A DNA stretch of 5,241 nt from Spirochaetota bacterium (GTDB lineage: Bacteria > Spirochaetota > Leptospiria > Turneriellales > Turneriellaceae): NCBI GenBank assembly GCA_029561505.1, contig JAKQXK010000253.1, positions 1 through 5,241 of the forward strand, given 5' to 3'. The notes under the pieces are model-generated. The model saw only the letters and a list, made by a program, of their open reading frames with translations. It did no database searches and had not been told where the DNA came from. The position numbers and the translations under genes were made by a program. Numbering within the stretch: position 1 is the stretch's first letter; every line of letters starts with the position of its first letter. This document shows positions 1 through 5,241 of this stretch, piece by piece.

Positions 1-1
1 G

Positions 2-1303
2 ATTCTCAACGGCAACAATTCGGCAGGTGTGGTCGGCGAAGGCGATGGCAAGAACGCACCCGTTTTCGTCGTGACCGCAACAACGCCTTTTTACGCCGAG
101 GGTGGCGGGCAACTCGGCGACAATGGGTTCATTAAGACAGACACAGGCGCTGCTCGTATAGTCGACTGCAGAAAGCAGAATGATGCATACGTGCACCTGC
201 TTGCCGACATCGAAGGCAAGATCAGCGTGGGGCAGAATGTGTTGCTCACCGTAGACCGTGATCGCCGCGCCGCTCTGCAGCGGCACCACAGTGCGACGCA
301 CTTATTGAATGCAGAACTCAGAAAGGCACTGGGAAACCACATCAAACAAAGCGGTTCGCTCGTGCATCCTGATTATTTGCGGTTCGATTTTTCGCACCCG
401 AAGGGGCTTTCTGCTGAAGAAATTCTGCAGGTCGAAAAGGCAGTGAATAACGCGATCATGGCGAACGCCGAAGTGGCCACGGCAGTTTTGCCGAAGGTAG
501 AGGCCGAAAAGCGGGGCGCTATGATGACGTTCGGCGAGAAATACGGTGATGTCGTGCGAGTTGTTGAAATGGGTGTGTTTTCGAGTGAGTTCTGCGGCGG
601 CACGCACGTCGCGCGCACCGGGGACATCGGCGGGTTCTTGATTCAAAAAGAATCGAGCCCGGGCGCCGGCAACCGGCGCATCGAAGCAGTCGCGGGCGAC
701 GCCGCTCTTGCACTGCTCAAGCAGAAGTTTCATGAAACAGAAGAGCTGTTGGCTTCACTCGATGATGAGGCTGCAAAGAACTATTTGCAGCGGGTTCAAG
801 ACCTGGCAAATGAAAGAATCAATGCGGGTTCAATATCTTCGCTGTGGCGAGCCGCGTTGGCACTGGCTGGTGAAGTTCAACAATACCTGACTGATCTTCG
901 CAAGCAACGCAAAAAGCAGGAGCAATCTGTCGCTGGTGACGAAGCAACGGCAATCGTTGATTCGATCGTCTCAGCCATCACGGTGGCCGGCAACGGCCTC
1001 AGATATGTCAGCCACACAGCAGAAGGGCAAACGATGGGTGATCTGAAGGGGCTGGCAGACAAGTTGCGTGAAAGAGACGCAGGCGCGCTCTACCTGCTGT
1101 TTGCACCCGCCGGTGACGAATGCGTATTCGTGATCGCCACATCACAGGCGTATGCAGCAGAGCGAAAAATGCAACTCAATGCACTGCTGAAATCTGCCCC
1201 CACCGACCTCGGGCTGGGCGGTGGCGGCAAACCTGAAATGATCCAGGGCAAAATGCGCTGTACTCCTCAGGCAGCTACGGGCTATTTCTCCGGGCAGGCG
1301 TAA
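2..1303 (+). CDS. alaS: Alanyl-tRNA synthetase, C-terminal half (5' end outside window)
   Basis: AlaRS charges tRNA-Ala with alanine in the cytoplasm and hydrolyses mischarged Ser/Gly-tRNA-Ala. Only the last 433 codons are present. The frame is open to the left edge, so the aminoacylation and tRNA-recognition domains lie outside; full-length family members are about 870-880 residues. Visible parts in order are the start of the editing domain (TPFYAEGGGQLGD, about 90-120), its zinc/editing site formed by HxxxH (H at 287-289 and H at 299-301) and CGGTH (593-607), a helical probably coiled-coil linker (about 720-960), and the C-Ala/DHHA1 domain ending in the glycine motif GLGGGGKPEM near 1210-1240. 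All four expected metal ligands (H, H, C, H) are intact, so editing should be functional. The GTG at 29 is not the true start, because homology continues upstream. It is followed after 1 nt by acpS. Identification is secure. Confidence 0.97.
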   Translation: MLNGNNSAGVVGEGDGKNAPVFVVTATTPFYAEGGGQLGDNGFIKTDTGAARIVDCRKQNDAYVHLLADIEGKISVGQNVLLTVDRDRRAALQRHHSATHLLNAELRKALGNHIKQSGSLVHPDYLRFDFSHPKGLSAEEILQVEKAVNNAIMANAEVATAVLPKVEAEKRGAMMTFGEKYGDVVRVVEMGVFSSEFCGGTHVARTGDIGGFLIQKESSPGAGNRRIEAVAGDAALALLKQKFHETEELLASLDDEAAKNYLQRVQDLANERINAGSISSLWRAALALAGEVQQYLTDLRKQRKKQEQSVAGDEATAIVDSIVSAITVAGNGLRYVSHTAEGQTMGDLKGLADKLRERDAGALYLLFAPAGDECVFVIATSQAYAAERKMQLNALLKSAPTDLGLGGGGKPEMIQGKMRCTPQAATGYFSGQA

Positions 1304-1304
1304 C

Positions 1305-1682
1305 ATGGTGGTCGGCGTCGGTATCGACATATGTGAAAATGATCGTATCTCTGAAATGCTCGGTAAATACCGAGACCGTTTTCTGAACCGCGTTTTCACG
1401 CCCGAAGAGGTTTCTTACTGCCTGAAGAAGAAAGATCCCATACCTCACCTCGCCGCCCGTTTTGCAGTCAAAGAGGCTTTTATTAAGGCGCTCGGTATGC
1501 GCCGCGATCTGACGATCTCGTACCGTGATGTCGGCTTAAAGGGCAGCGAAGGTAAGAAAGACATTCATGTCACCGGCAAACTCGCTGAGATGCTCGAATC
1601 GAAAACCGTCAGCAGCGTGCACTTCAGCATTTCGCACGCTCGCGACTATTCAAATGCCTGCGTCATTCTTGAACGGGCATAA
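1305..1682 (+). CDS. acpS: Holo-[acyl-carrier-protein] synthase
   Basis: This enzyme transfers 4'-phosphopantetheine from CoA to the conserved serine of apo-ACP, activating the carrier for fatty-acid synthesis in the cytosol. The 125-residue length is typical of the AcpS type of phosphopantetheinyl transferase. Family signatures are present: GIDI at residues 6-9 with the Mg-binding Asp8, FTPEE at 31-35, AARFAVKEAFIKALG at 50-64 with Glu57 as the second metal ligand, and the late FSISH motif at 107-111. The ATG lies one base after the alaS stop. An AGG six bases upstream, inside the alaS end, is the only Shine-Dalgarno-like sequence, so translation is probably coupled to alaS. Its stop codon overlaps the ruvB start (TAATG). 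The neighbours are functionally unrelated housekeeping genes, so the arrangement looks like compaction rather than a pathway operon. Confidence 0.96.
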   Translation: MVVGVGIDICENDRISEMLGKYRDRFLNRVFTPEEVSYCLKKKDPIPHLAARFAVKEAFIKALGMRRDLTISYRDVGLKGSEGKKDIHVTGKLAEMLESKTVSSVHFSISHARDYSNACVILERA

Positions 1683-2704
1683 TGGCACCGCCAATTGAAC
1701 CACACCTGAGACTCGAAAAAGACGACCGCGAACTGCAGGTTCGTCCCGCCCGCTTGGTTGACTTCGTCGGTCAGCGCGACATTGCCGAAAACCTCGCCGC
1801 CTACCTGAAAGCTGCGCTGGTGCGCCAAGAACCTCTTGATCACGTCTTGTTGTCAGGCCCGCCTGGCCTCGGAAAAACGACGCTCGCGCGAATTATTGCC
1901 AATGAAGCGGGTGCGCGATTTTCGCAAATTACCGCGCCGAACATCAAGCGCCCGGGAGATCTTGCGAAAATTCTGAGTGGCCTTGGCGAACACGATGTGC
2001 TGTTCATCGATGAAATTCACAGACTGCCAGCACCCGCTGAAGAGTTGCTCTACGGGGCCATGGAAGACCGCACGATTGATATCGCCGTTGGCGACGGCAC
2101 GCTCGCGAATTCTGTGCAAATTACTTTGCCGCCGTTTACGCTTGTGGGCGCCACGACGCGTCCGGGTGATTTGACCGCGCCGCTGCGCGATCGTTTTGGT
2201 ATTCGTTTTCATCTTGAATTCTATCAAGATGAGGATATCATAACCATTCTCTCGCGCGCGGCAGACATCTGGAAAATCTCCATGACAGCCGAGTCGCGCG
2301 CTTCGGTGAGCCGCCGGGCGCGCAGCACACCGCGCATCGCACTGCATCTGCTGCGCCGGGTATGGGATTACGCGCTCGCGGCAAGCGGAGACCTCAGCCA
2401 CAAAATCGACACTCCTGCGGCCGAATTCGCTTTTGGCAAAATGCAGATAGATGAAGAGGGTATGACTCGCCTTGACCGGCAGCTGATGCTGAGCATCGCG
2501 AAACACTATCAGGGGGGGCCGGTCGGCCTTAAGCCCCTTTCGGCTATTCTCGCCGAAGATCTCACGACGCTCGAAGATTATGTAGAACCGTATCTTGTTC
2601 GCCGCGGGTTTATTCGCCGCACGCCACGCGGTCGTATGCTGACGCCCGAGGCTTACCGCCACCTGGGGCTCAGCGGCACGCCGTCAGGGCTTTTCGAACC
2701 CTGA
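1682..2704 (+). CDS. ruvB: Holliday junction branch migration ATPase RuvB
   Basis: RuvB is the AAA+ hexameric motor that, with RuvA, drives branch migration of Holliday junctions in recombinational repair. The 340-residue length is normal. Visible motifs are Walker A GPPGLGKTT (residues 59-67), Walker B FIDEIH (108-113), sensor 1 GATTRPG (156-162), the arginine finger in LRDRFG (R171), sensor 2 TPRIA (R218), and a C-terminal winged-helix DNA-binding domain with GGPVGL (278-283) and RRTPRGR (312-318). The start ATG shares its A with the acpS stop codon, implying translational coupling; there is no clear separate ribosome binding site. The sensor-2 helix departs from the usual GTPRIANRLLRRVRD pattern: S215 replaces G, L221 replaces N, H222 replaces R and W228 replaces R. 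The catalytic residues themselves are all present. ruvA and ruvC are not in the window. Identification is secure. Confidence 0.98.
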   Translation: MAPPIEPHLRLEKDDRELQVRPARLVDFVGQRDIAENLAAYLKAALVRQEPLDHVLLSGPPGLGKTTLARIIANEAGARFSQITAPNIKRPGDLAKILSGLGEHDVLFIDEIHRLPAPAEELLYGAMEDRTIDIAVGDGTLANSVQITLPPFTLVGATTRPGDLTAPLRDRFGIRFHLEFYQDEDIITILSRAADIWKISMTAESRASVSRRARSTPRIALHLLRRVWDYALAASGDLSHKIDTPAAEFAFGKMQIDEEGMTRLDRQLMLSIAKHYQGGPVGLKPLSAILAEDLTTLEDYVEPYLVRRGFIRRTPRGRMLTPEAYRHLGLSGTPSGLFEP

Positions 2705-2737
2705 TTGCCGTCCCCGAGGCCTTGCGCAATTTGCCCC

Positions 2738-2742
2738 AAAGG
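2738..2742 (+). promoter_or_regulatory. Ribosome binding site for the small membrane protein
   Basis: AAAGG lies seven bases before the GTG at 2750, the best Shine-Dalgarno-like match near any start in this window. It decides the start in favour of GTG 2750 over the in-frame TTG at 2705, which directly abuts the ruvB stop and would put a proline- and cysteine-rich stretch in front of the signal-like helix. Confidence 0.6.
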
Positions 2743-2749
2743 TTGGCGA

Positions 2750-3148
2750 GTGAAAATATTGCTGCACATACTTCTCTGCTCTGCGCTTACCGTTTCTGCG
2801 GTTCATTCAGCCGAGCTTAACCCCGGTTATACCGGCGAATCGGGGGGCATCGATGAGAGCGAAGAGTCGAAATTTCGGCGCGGCGAAGTTATATTCTTTA
2901 TATCGTATCCCTTTACGTTTCTGGGTTCGCTCGCCGCCTACAGTATCGCGGGTTCTGGCATGCGCAGCCTTGATTCAGGGCAAAGCGATTTTTCACCAAC
3001 CGGCGCAGGTTTCTTCGGACTGGTCGCGGTGACCGCCGCCTTTTTCAGCTTTGGCATTGCGATGAATGATTACCAGTCAATTCAGGCTGATACGCGCGCG
3101 CACCATGGCGCGGTAACGGAATACATATCGTATTCTACGCGCTTTTAA
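2750..3148 (+). CDS. Small exported/membrane protein of unknown function
   Basis: I do not recognise this family. From the GTG start the product is 132 residues. It opens with a classic signal-peptide shape: a Lys at position 2, a hydrophobic core (about 3-16), and cleavage possible after VSA (residue 17) or HSA (residue 21). A short acidic, Gly-rich segment follows (22-45, with ESGGIDESEES). Then come two hydrophobic stretches (about 46-66, rich in F, I and L, and about 84-106, rich in F, A and G) that could each span a membrane, and a short polar tail ending in YSTRF. This suggests an envelope protein with a periplasmic N-terminus and a two-helix hairpin. It lies 45 bp after ruvB on the same strand and is probably the last gene of the alaS-acpS-ruvB unit. 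An in-frame TTG at 2705 would give 147 residues but is less likely. Coding status is supported by the signal peptide, the ribosome binding site and base composition like that of its neighbours; function is unknown. Confidence 0.78.
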   Translation: MKILLHILLCSALTVSAVHSAELNPGYTGESGGIDESEESKFRRGEVIFFISYPFTFLGSLAAYSIAGSGMRSLDSGQSDFSPTGAGFFGLVAVTAAFFSFGIAMNDYQSIQADTRAHHGAVTEYISYSTRF

Positions 3149-3166
3149 CACCCGGTAGTTGCACAA

Positions 3167-3198
3167 AACCCAGAATAGCTGAGTTAGCTATTCGGGTT
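3167..3198 (-). terminator. Hairpin terminator between convergent genes
   Basis: The arms are AACCC-a-GAATAGCT (3167-3180) and AGCTATTCGGGTT (3186-3198). They form a 13-bp stem with one bulged A (3172) and a 5-nt loop (3181-3185). Read on the minus strand, the stem is followed by TTTTG, a short U-tract made partly by the end of the stem, as expected for intrinsic termination of the kinase gene. Read on the plus strand, the stem is followed by CAGCGCG with no T-run, so termination of the ruvB-side unit would be weaker or need another factor. The stem includes the last codons and the TAG stop of the kinase gene. Confidence 0.62.
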
Positions 3199-4903
3199 CA
3201 GCGCGCCGCGCGAGGCTGAAAAAGAAGACAGAGCTGAGCGCTCCCATGATAACAAGGGCTGAGATACCGCCGAATACCGGCAGGTTCCATTGCACTGGAA
3301 TCAGATCATCACGCACCAGAAAGACAGCCGCAGCGCACAGGCAGATGATGCCCATCGTGCTGAAGTGGTTACTGCGCTCGCGCGTCTCACGCTCTGGCGG
3401 TCTCGTGACTTCAACCTGAAACTTTCCTGATGAAATCATGCCGATTGTCTTGAGTAACTGGTCGGGTATTTTTTCTGCGTACTCGAGATAATCGGGAAGC
3501 GCACGGAGTATTGATTTGCCGTAGCGCGCAAGTGACATTTGTTCTGCAAATATTTTTTCCATCATTGGTCGTGAAACTTTGGCGAGATCCATTTTGGGGT
3601 CGAGAATCGCGCCCACCGCTTCGATCGTAATGATACATTTTGAAGAAAGCACCAGATCACCGTGAAAGTAAAGTCGGTGTTTCGCCCCAATATTCATCGT
3701 GTCAAATATCAGCCTGCCGAGCGAATATTCTTTGAACCCTGCACCAGACAAGCGCTTGATCTGTTCGGCGAGTTCGAGCCTGAAGCCCGCCACGTCGGCT
3801 CGCCTGCCCGGTTCAGTGAGTTTAACGAGATAGCTTGTGGCATGGTCGAATTCACGTATCACCATGAAGTAATAGTAAAGGAACATGTTGTTTCGGGTTT
3901 CGGGCGTGAACGAGCCGATCATACCGAGGTCGATGAGGCAAATTTTATTTCTGTCGACGATAAACATGTTTCCGGGATGCGGGTCGCCGTGAAAGAAGCC
4001 GTCGATGTAAAGCATCTTTAAAACCGCCTGCGCACCCCGCGCGGCGAGTTTCGGGCCATTGATACCGAGGCGCTTGAGTTTCTCGCGGTCATCGGGTTTA
4101 ATGCCGTCGACGAATTCCATTGTGAGAACACGGCGCGAGGTGTAGTCCCAGTAGATCTTGGGAAACATGATATCGTCCCAGTCGGCAAAATTTTCGCGAA
4201 ACATGTCAGCATGTTTGCCTTCTTGCGCAAAATCGAGTTCTCGCATCGTGTATTTGGCAAACTCTTCGACAAAGTGTACTGGGCGATAATCGCGAATCTT
4301 TGGTATTCGCTCCATCACAAACGCCAGCCGCCGCATCACGTTAATGTCATCGCTGATGAGGCGCGTGATTCCGGGTCGTTGCACCTTGACCACGACCTTT
4401 TGCCCTGATCTGAGCTTGGCGATGTGGGCCTGCGCGAGCGAAGCTGAAGCCACCGGGACTTCGCTGAACTCGGCAAAAATATGCCGAATCGGCATATTAA
4501 ACTCCGCTTCGATAACTCCTTTTGCGTCTGAATAAGGAATCGGTGGCACCTGGCTCTGTAGCTTTCTGAGTTCGACAGTGATGCGCTCTGGCAGCATGTC
4601 ATCACGCAGAGACAGAATCTGCCCCAGTTTAACATAGGTTGGCCCAAGCCGCTCGAGCGTTCGCCTGAACTGTACGGGAAACCGCGCGAAGTTCTTTGGC
4701 CTTCTGAAAATGCGGCGAACAAAACCCGCCACAAACCGACGTGAAAACGACCTCGGTCTGAGCCCCCTGGGTCGGTAGAGATAAGATATAAATACATCGA
4801 TCAGCAGGTCGACAACGATCGAATTCACCGCGAGCATTCGGCGGATTTCATAGTAGGCGCGGCGCATGCGTTCTGAGAAATTCAGCGGCGACGGAGCTGT
4901 CAA
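3188..4903 (-). CDS. ABC1/AarF/UbiB-family atypical kinase, membrane anchored
   Basis: The product is a 571-residue protein-kinase-like protein of the UbiB/COQ8 family. Members support quinone (isoprenoid lipid) biosynthesis through a largely ATPase-type activity at the membrane. Family hallmarks in order: KLGQ (K92-Q95) in the N-terminal extension with LSLRDDMLP after it; the Ala-rich nucleotide loop ASASLAQAH (152-160); the kinase lysine in VVVKVQRPG (K173); the ExD motif in RELDF (E222, D224); the catalytic loop HGDPHPGN (305-312, D307, N312); and IDLG (D325), equivalent to the kinase DFG. Two hydrophobic segments near the C-terminus (about 517-530 and 541-565) match the UbiB membrane anchor. 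All key residues are present. The chosen start is TTG at 4903, with no visible Shine-Dalgarno; an ATG 12 codons later (4867) is an alternative. The gene converges on the ruvB unit and diverges from the gene at 4976. The family is certain; whether the quinone served is ubi- or menaquinone cannot be told, so no symbol is given. Confidence 0.95.
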   Translation of the reverse strand: MTAPSPLNFSERMRRAYYEIRRMLAVNSIVVDLLIDVFISYLYRPRGLRPRSFSRRFVAGFVRRIFRRPKNFARFPVQFRRTLERLGPTYVKLGQILSLRDDMLPERITVELRKLQSQVPPIPYSDAKGVIEAEFNMPIRHIFAEFSEVPVASASLAQAHIAKLRSGQKVVVKVQRPGITRLISDDINVMRRLAFVMERIPKIRDYRPVHFVEEFAKYTMRELDFAQEGKHADMFRENFADWDDIMFPKIYWDYTSRRVLTMEFVDGIKPDDREKLKRLGINGPKLAARGAQAVLKMLYIDGFFHGDPHPGNMFIVDRNKICLIDLGMIGSFTPETRNNMFLYYYFMVIREFDHATSYLVKLTEPGRRADVAGFRLELAEQIKRLSGAGFKEYSLGRLIFDTMNIGAKHRLYFHGDLVLSSKCIITIEAVGAILDPKMDLAKVSRPMMEKIFAEQMSLARYGKSILRALPDYLEYAEKIPDQLLKTIGMISSGKFQVEVTRPPERETRERSNHFSTMGIICLCAAAVFLVRDDLIPVQWNLPVFGGISALVIMGALSSVFFFSLARRAEPE

Positions 4904-4931
4904 GATATAAACAGAATTTTAGGCCAACACG

Positions 4932-4961
4932 ATTGCTTTTGGTTGCCAACCTGTAAGCAAT
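4932..4961. promoter_or_regulatory. Interrupted palindrome in divergent spacer, candidate operator
   Basis: The outer arms ATTGCTT (4932-4938) and AAGCAAT (4955-4961) are perfect inverted repeats. The inner arms GGTTG (4941-4945) and CAACC (4947-4951) are also perfect, around a single C. The two dyads are nested with nearly the same centre (4946-4946.5), separated by TT on the left and TGT on the right. The element occupies much of the 72-bp spacer between the divergent starts at 4903 and 4976. A dyad here fits a regulator site controlling one or both genes. A 5'-leader hairpin for the plus-strand gene is the alternative. No regulator family is identifiable from the site. Confidence 0.45.
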
Positions 4962-4975
4962 GATCGACATACCCC

Positions 4976-5241
4976 ATGCGCAGGTGGCTCATCAGGCATG
5001 AGCAAAAAGAACTACCCTTTGTCGTCTCTTCGGGCGTAATCTCGGGGGGCTATTTCACGCAGCCTGAGACAGCACAAAAGTATTCCGTAGGGCCGGGCAG
5101 CGGCGCCGAGGGTAATCAGATTGTTCAGCTCGACGGTCAAGTACACCGCGTCTCGGTGCTGCGGAATGCAAATCAGCTGCTCGTTAACGTCGACGGCTTT
5201 TTTTACCGTTTTCAGGCAACGCAGTTGCGCGGTGAGTCCGC
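4976..5241 (+). CDS. Partial gene, possible biotin-carrier/acyl-CoA carboxylase-like protein
   Basis: An open frame runs from ATG 4976, the first start after an in-frame TGA at 4961, to the right edge, giving 88 complete codons. The N-terminus (MRRWLIRHEQ) is basic and has no signal peptide. Residues about 48-86 contain two similar strand patterns, VQLDGQVHRVSV and VNVDGFFYRFQA. These resemble the beta-rich stretch that precedes the biotinyl domain in acyl-CoA carboxylase alpha chains and stand-alone biotin carrier proteins. No biotinylation motif (MKM) lies inside the window, so this is a weak family suggestion. No good Shine-Dalgarno is seen before the ATG. Reading frame and base composition look coding, and neither of the two other plus-strand starts nearby (4960, 4999) gives more than 14 codons. 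It is divergent from the kinase gene, with a palindrome in the shared spacer. Confidence 0.7.
   Translation, partial: MRRWLIRHEQKELPFVVSSGVISGGYFTQPETAQKYSVGPGSGAEGNQIVQLDGQVHRVSVLRNANQLLVNVDGFFYRFQATQLRGES

Noticed and set aside
302..733. A 143-codon minus-strand frame antisense to the alaS editing domain
   Set aside because: It covers the conserved zinc-site region of alaS on the opposite strand and shows no protein-like features of its own.
2511..2520. Run of seven G in ruvB as a possible phase-variable slippage tract
   Set aside because: It encodes the invariant GGPVGL motif with the frame intact, and seven bases is short for contingency-locus behaviour. Codon choice explains it.
1853..2662. 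A 269-codon open frame on the minus strand, antisense to ruvB
   Set aside because: It lies wholly inside the securely identified ruvB gene, has Arg- and His-rich low-quality composition and no recognisable motif. It is an expected by-product of GC-biased third positions.
3662..4021. A 119-codon plus-strand frame inside the kinase gene, and a 153-codon minus-strand frame at 4336-4797
   Set aside because: Both overlap conserved kinase motifs in another frame and have no domain, signal peptide or ribosome binding site of their own.
4943..4971. Plus-strand promoter TTGCCA - 17 bp - GACATA for the right-edge gene
   Set aside because: The -35 match and spacing are acceptable, but the -10 element matches the consensus at only two of six positions and leaves no leader before ATG 4976.
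4960..5038. Alternative starts ATG 4960 and ATG 4999 for the right-edge gene
   Set aside because: Both frames hit a stop within 14 codons; only the frame from 4976 stays open to the window edge.

Overview
This is an ordinary-looking bacterial chromosome segment of moderate GC (a little above half by eye). It has tightly packed genes and no sign of mobile elements, RNA genes or CRISPR. The organism cannot be named securely. The RuvB sequence has features I associate with leptospiral spirochaetes, such as a lysine after GGPVGL and a histidine in the TPRIA-x-HLL segment. With the GC content, this hints at a higher-GC relative of Leptospira such as Turneriella or Leptonema. That is a low-to-moderate inference from memory, not a search result.

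Layout. Positions 2-1303 (+) hold the C-terminal half of alanyl-tRNA synthetase (alaS), cut by the left window edge. After a 1-nt gap comes acpS (1305-1682, +), holo-[acyl-carrier-protein] synthase. It overlaps by one base (TAATG) with ruvB (1682-2704, +), the Holliday-junction branch-migration motor. Then comes a small unrecognised membrane/exported protein (2750-3148, +) with a GTG start and its own ribosome binding site. These four genes look like one co-directional transcription unit that mixes translation, fatty-acid cofactor and recombination functions.

This unit converges on a large minus-strand gene (3188-4903) for an ABC1/AarF/UbiB-family atypical kinase with a C-terminal membrane anchor. 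A 13-bp hairpin (3167-3198) lies between the convergent genes. It begins inside the last codons of the kinase gene and is followed by a short T-run on the kinase strand, so it is probably the kinase terminator and perhaps works both ways.

The kinase gene is divergent from a gene starting at 4976 (+) that runs off the right edge. Its visible part resembles the region before the biotin domain of acyl-CoA carboxylases or biotin carrier proteins, but that call is weak. The 72-bp divergent spacer holds a striking interrupted palindrome (4932-4961), which is the best candidate regulatory element here.

No clearly new multi-gene system is visible. The points most worth checking are the divergent-spacer palindrome, the identity of the right-edge gene, the lineage-type substitutions in the RuvB sensor-2 region, and the start codon of the kinase.
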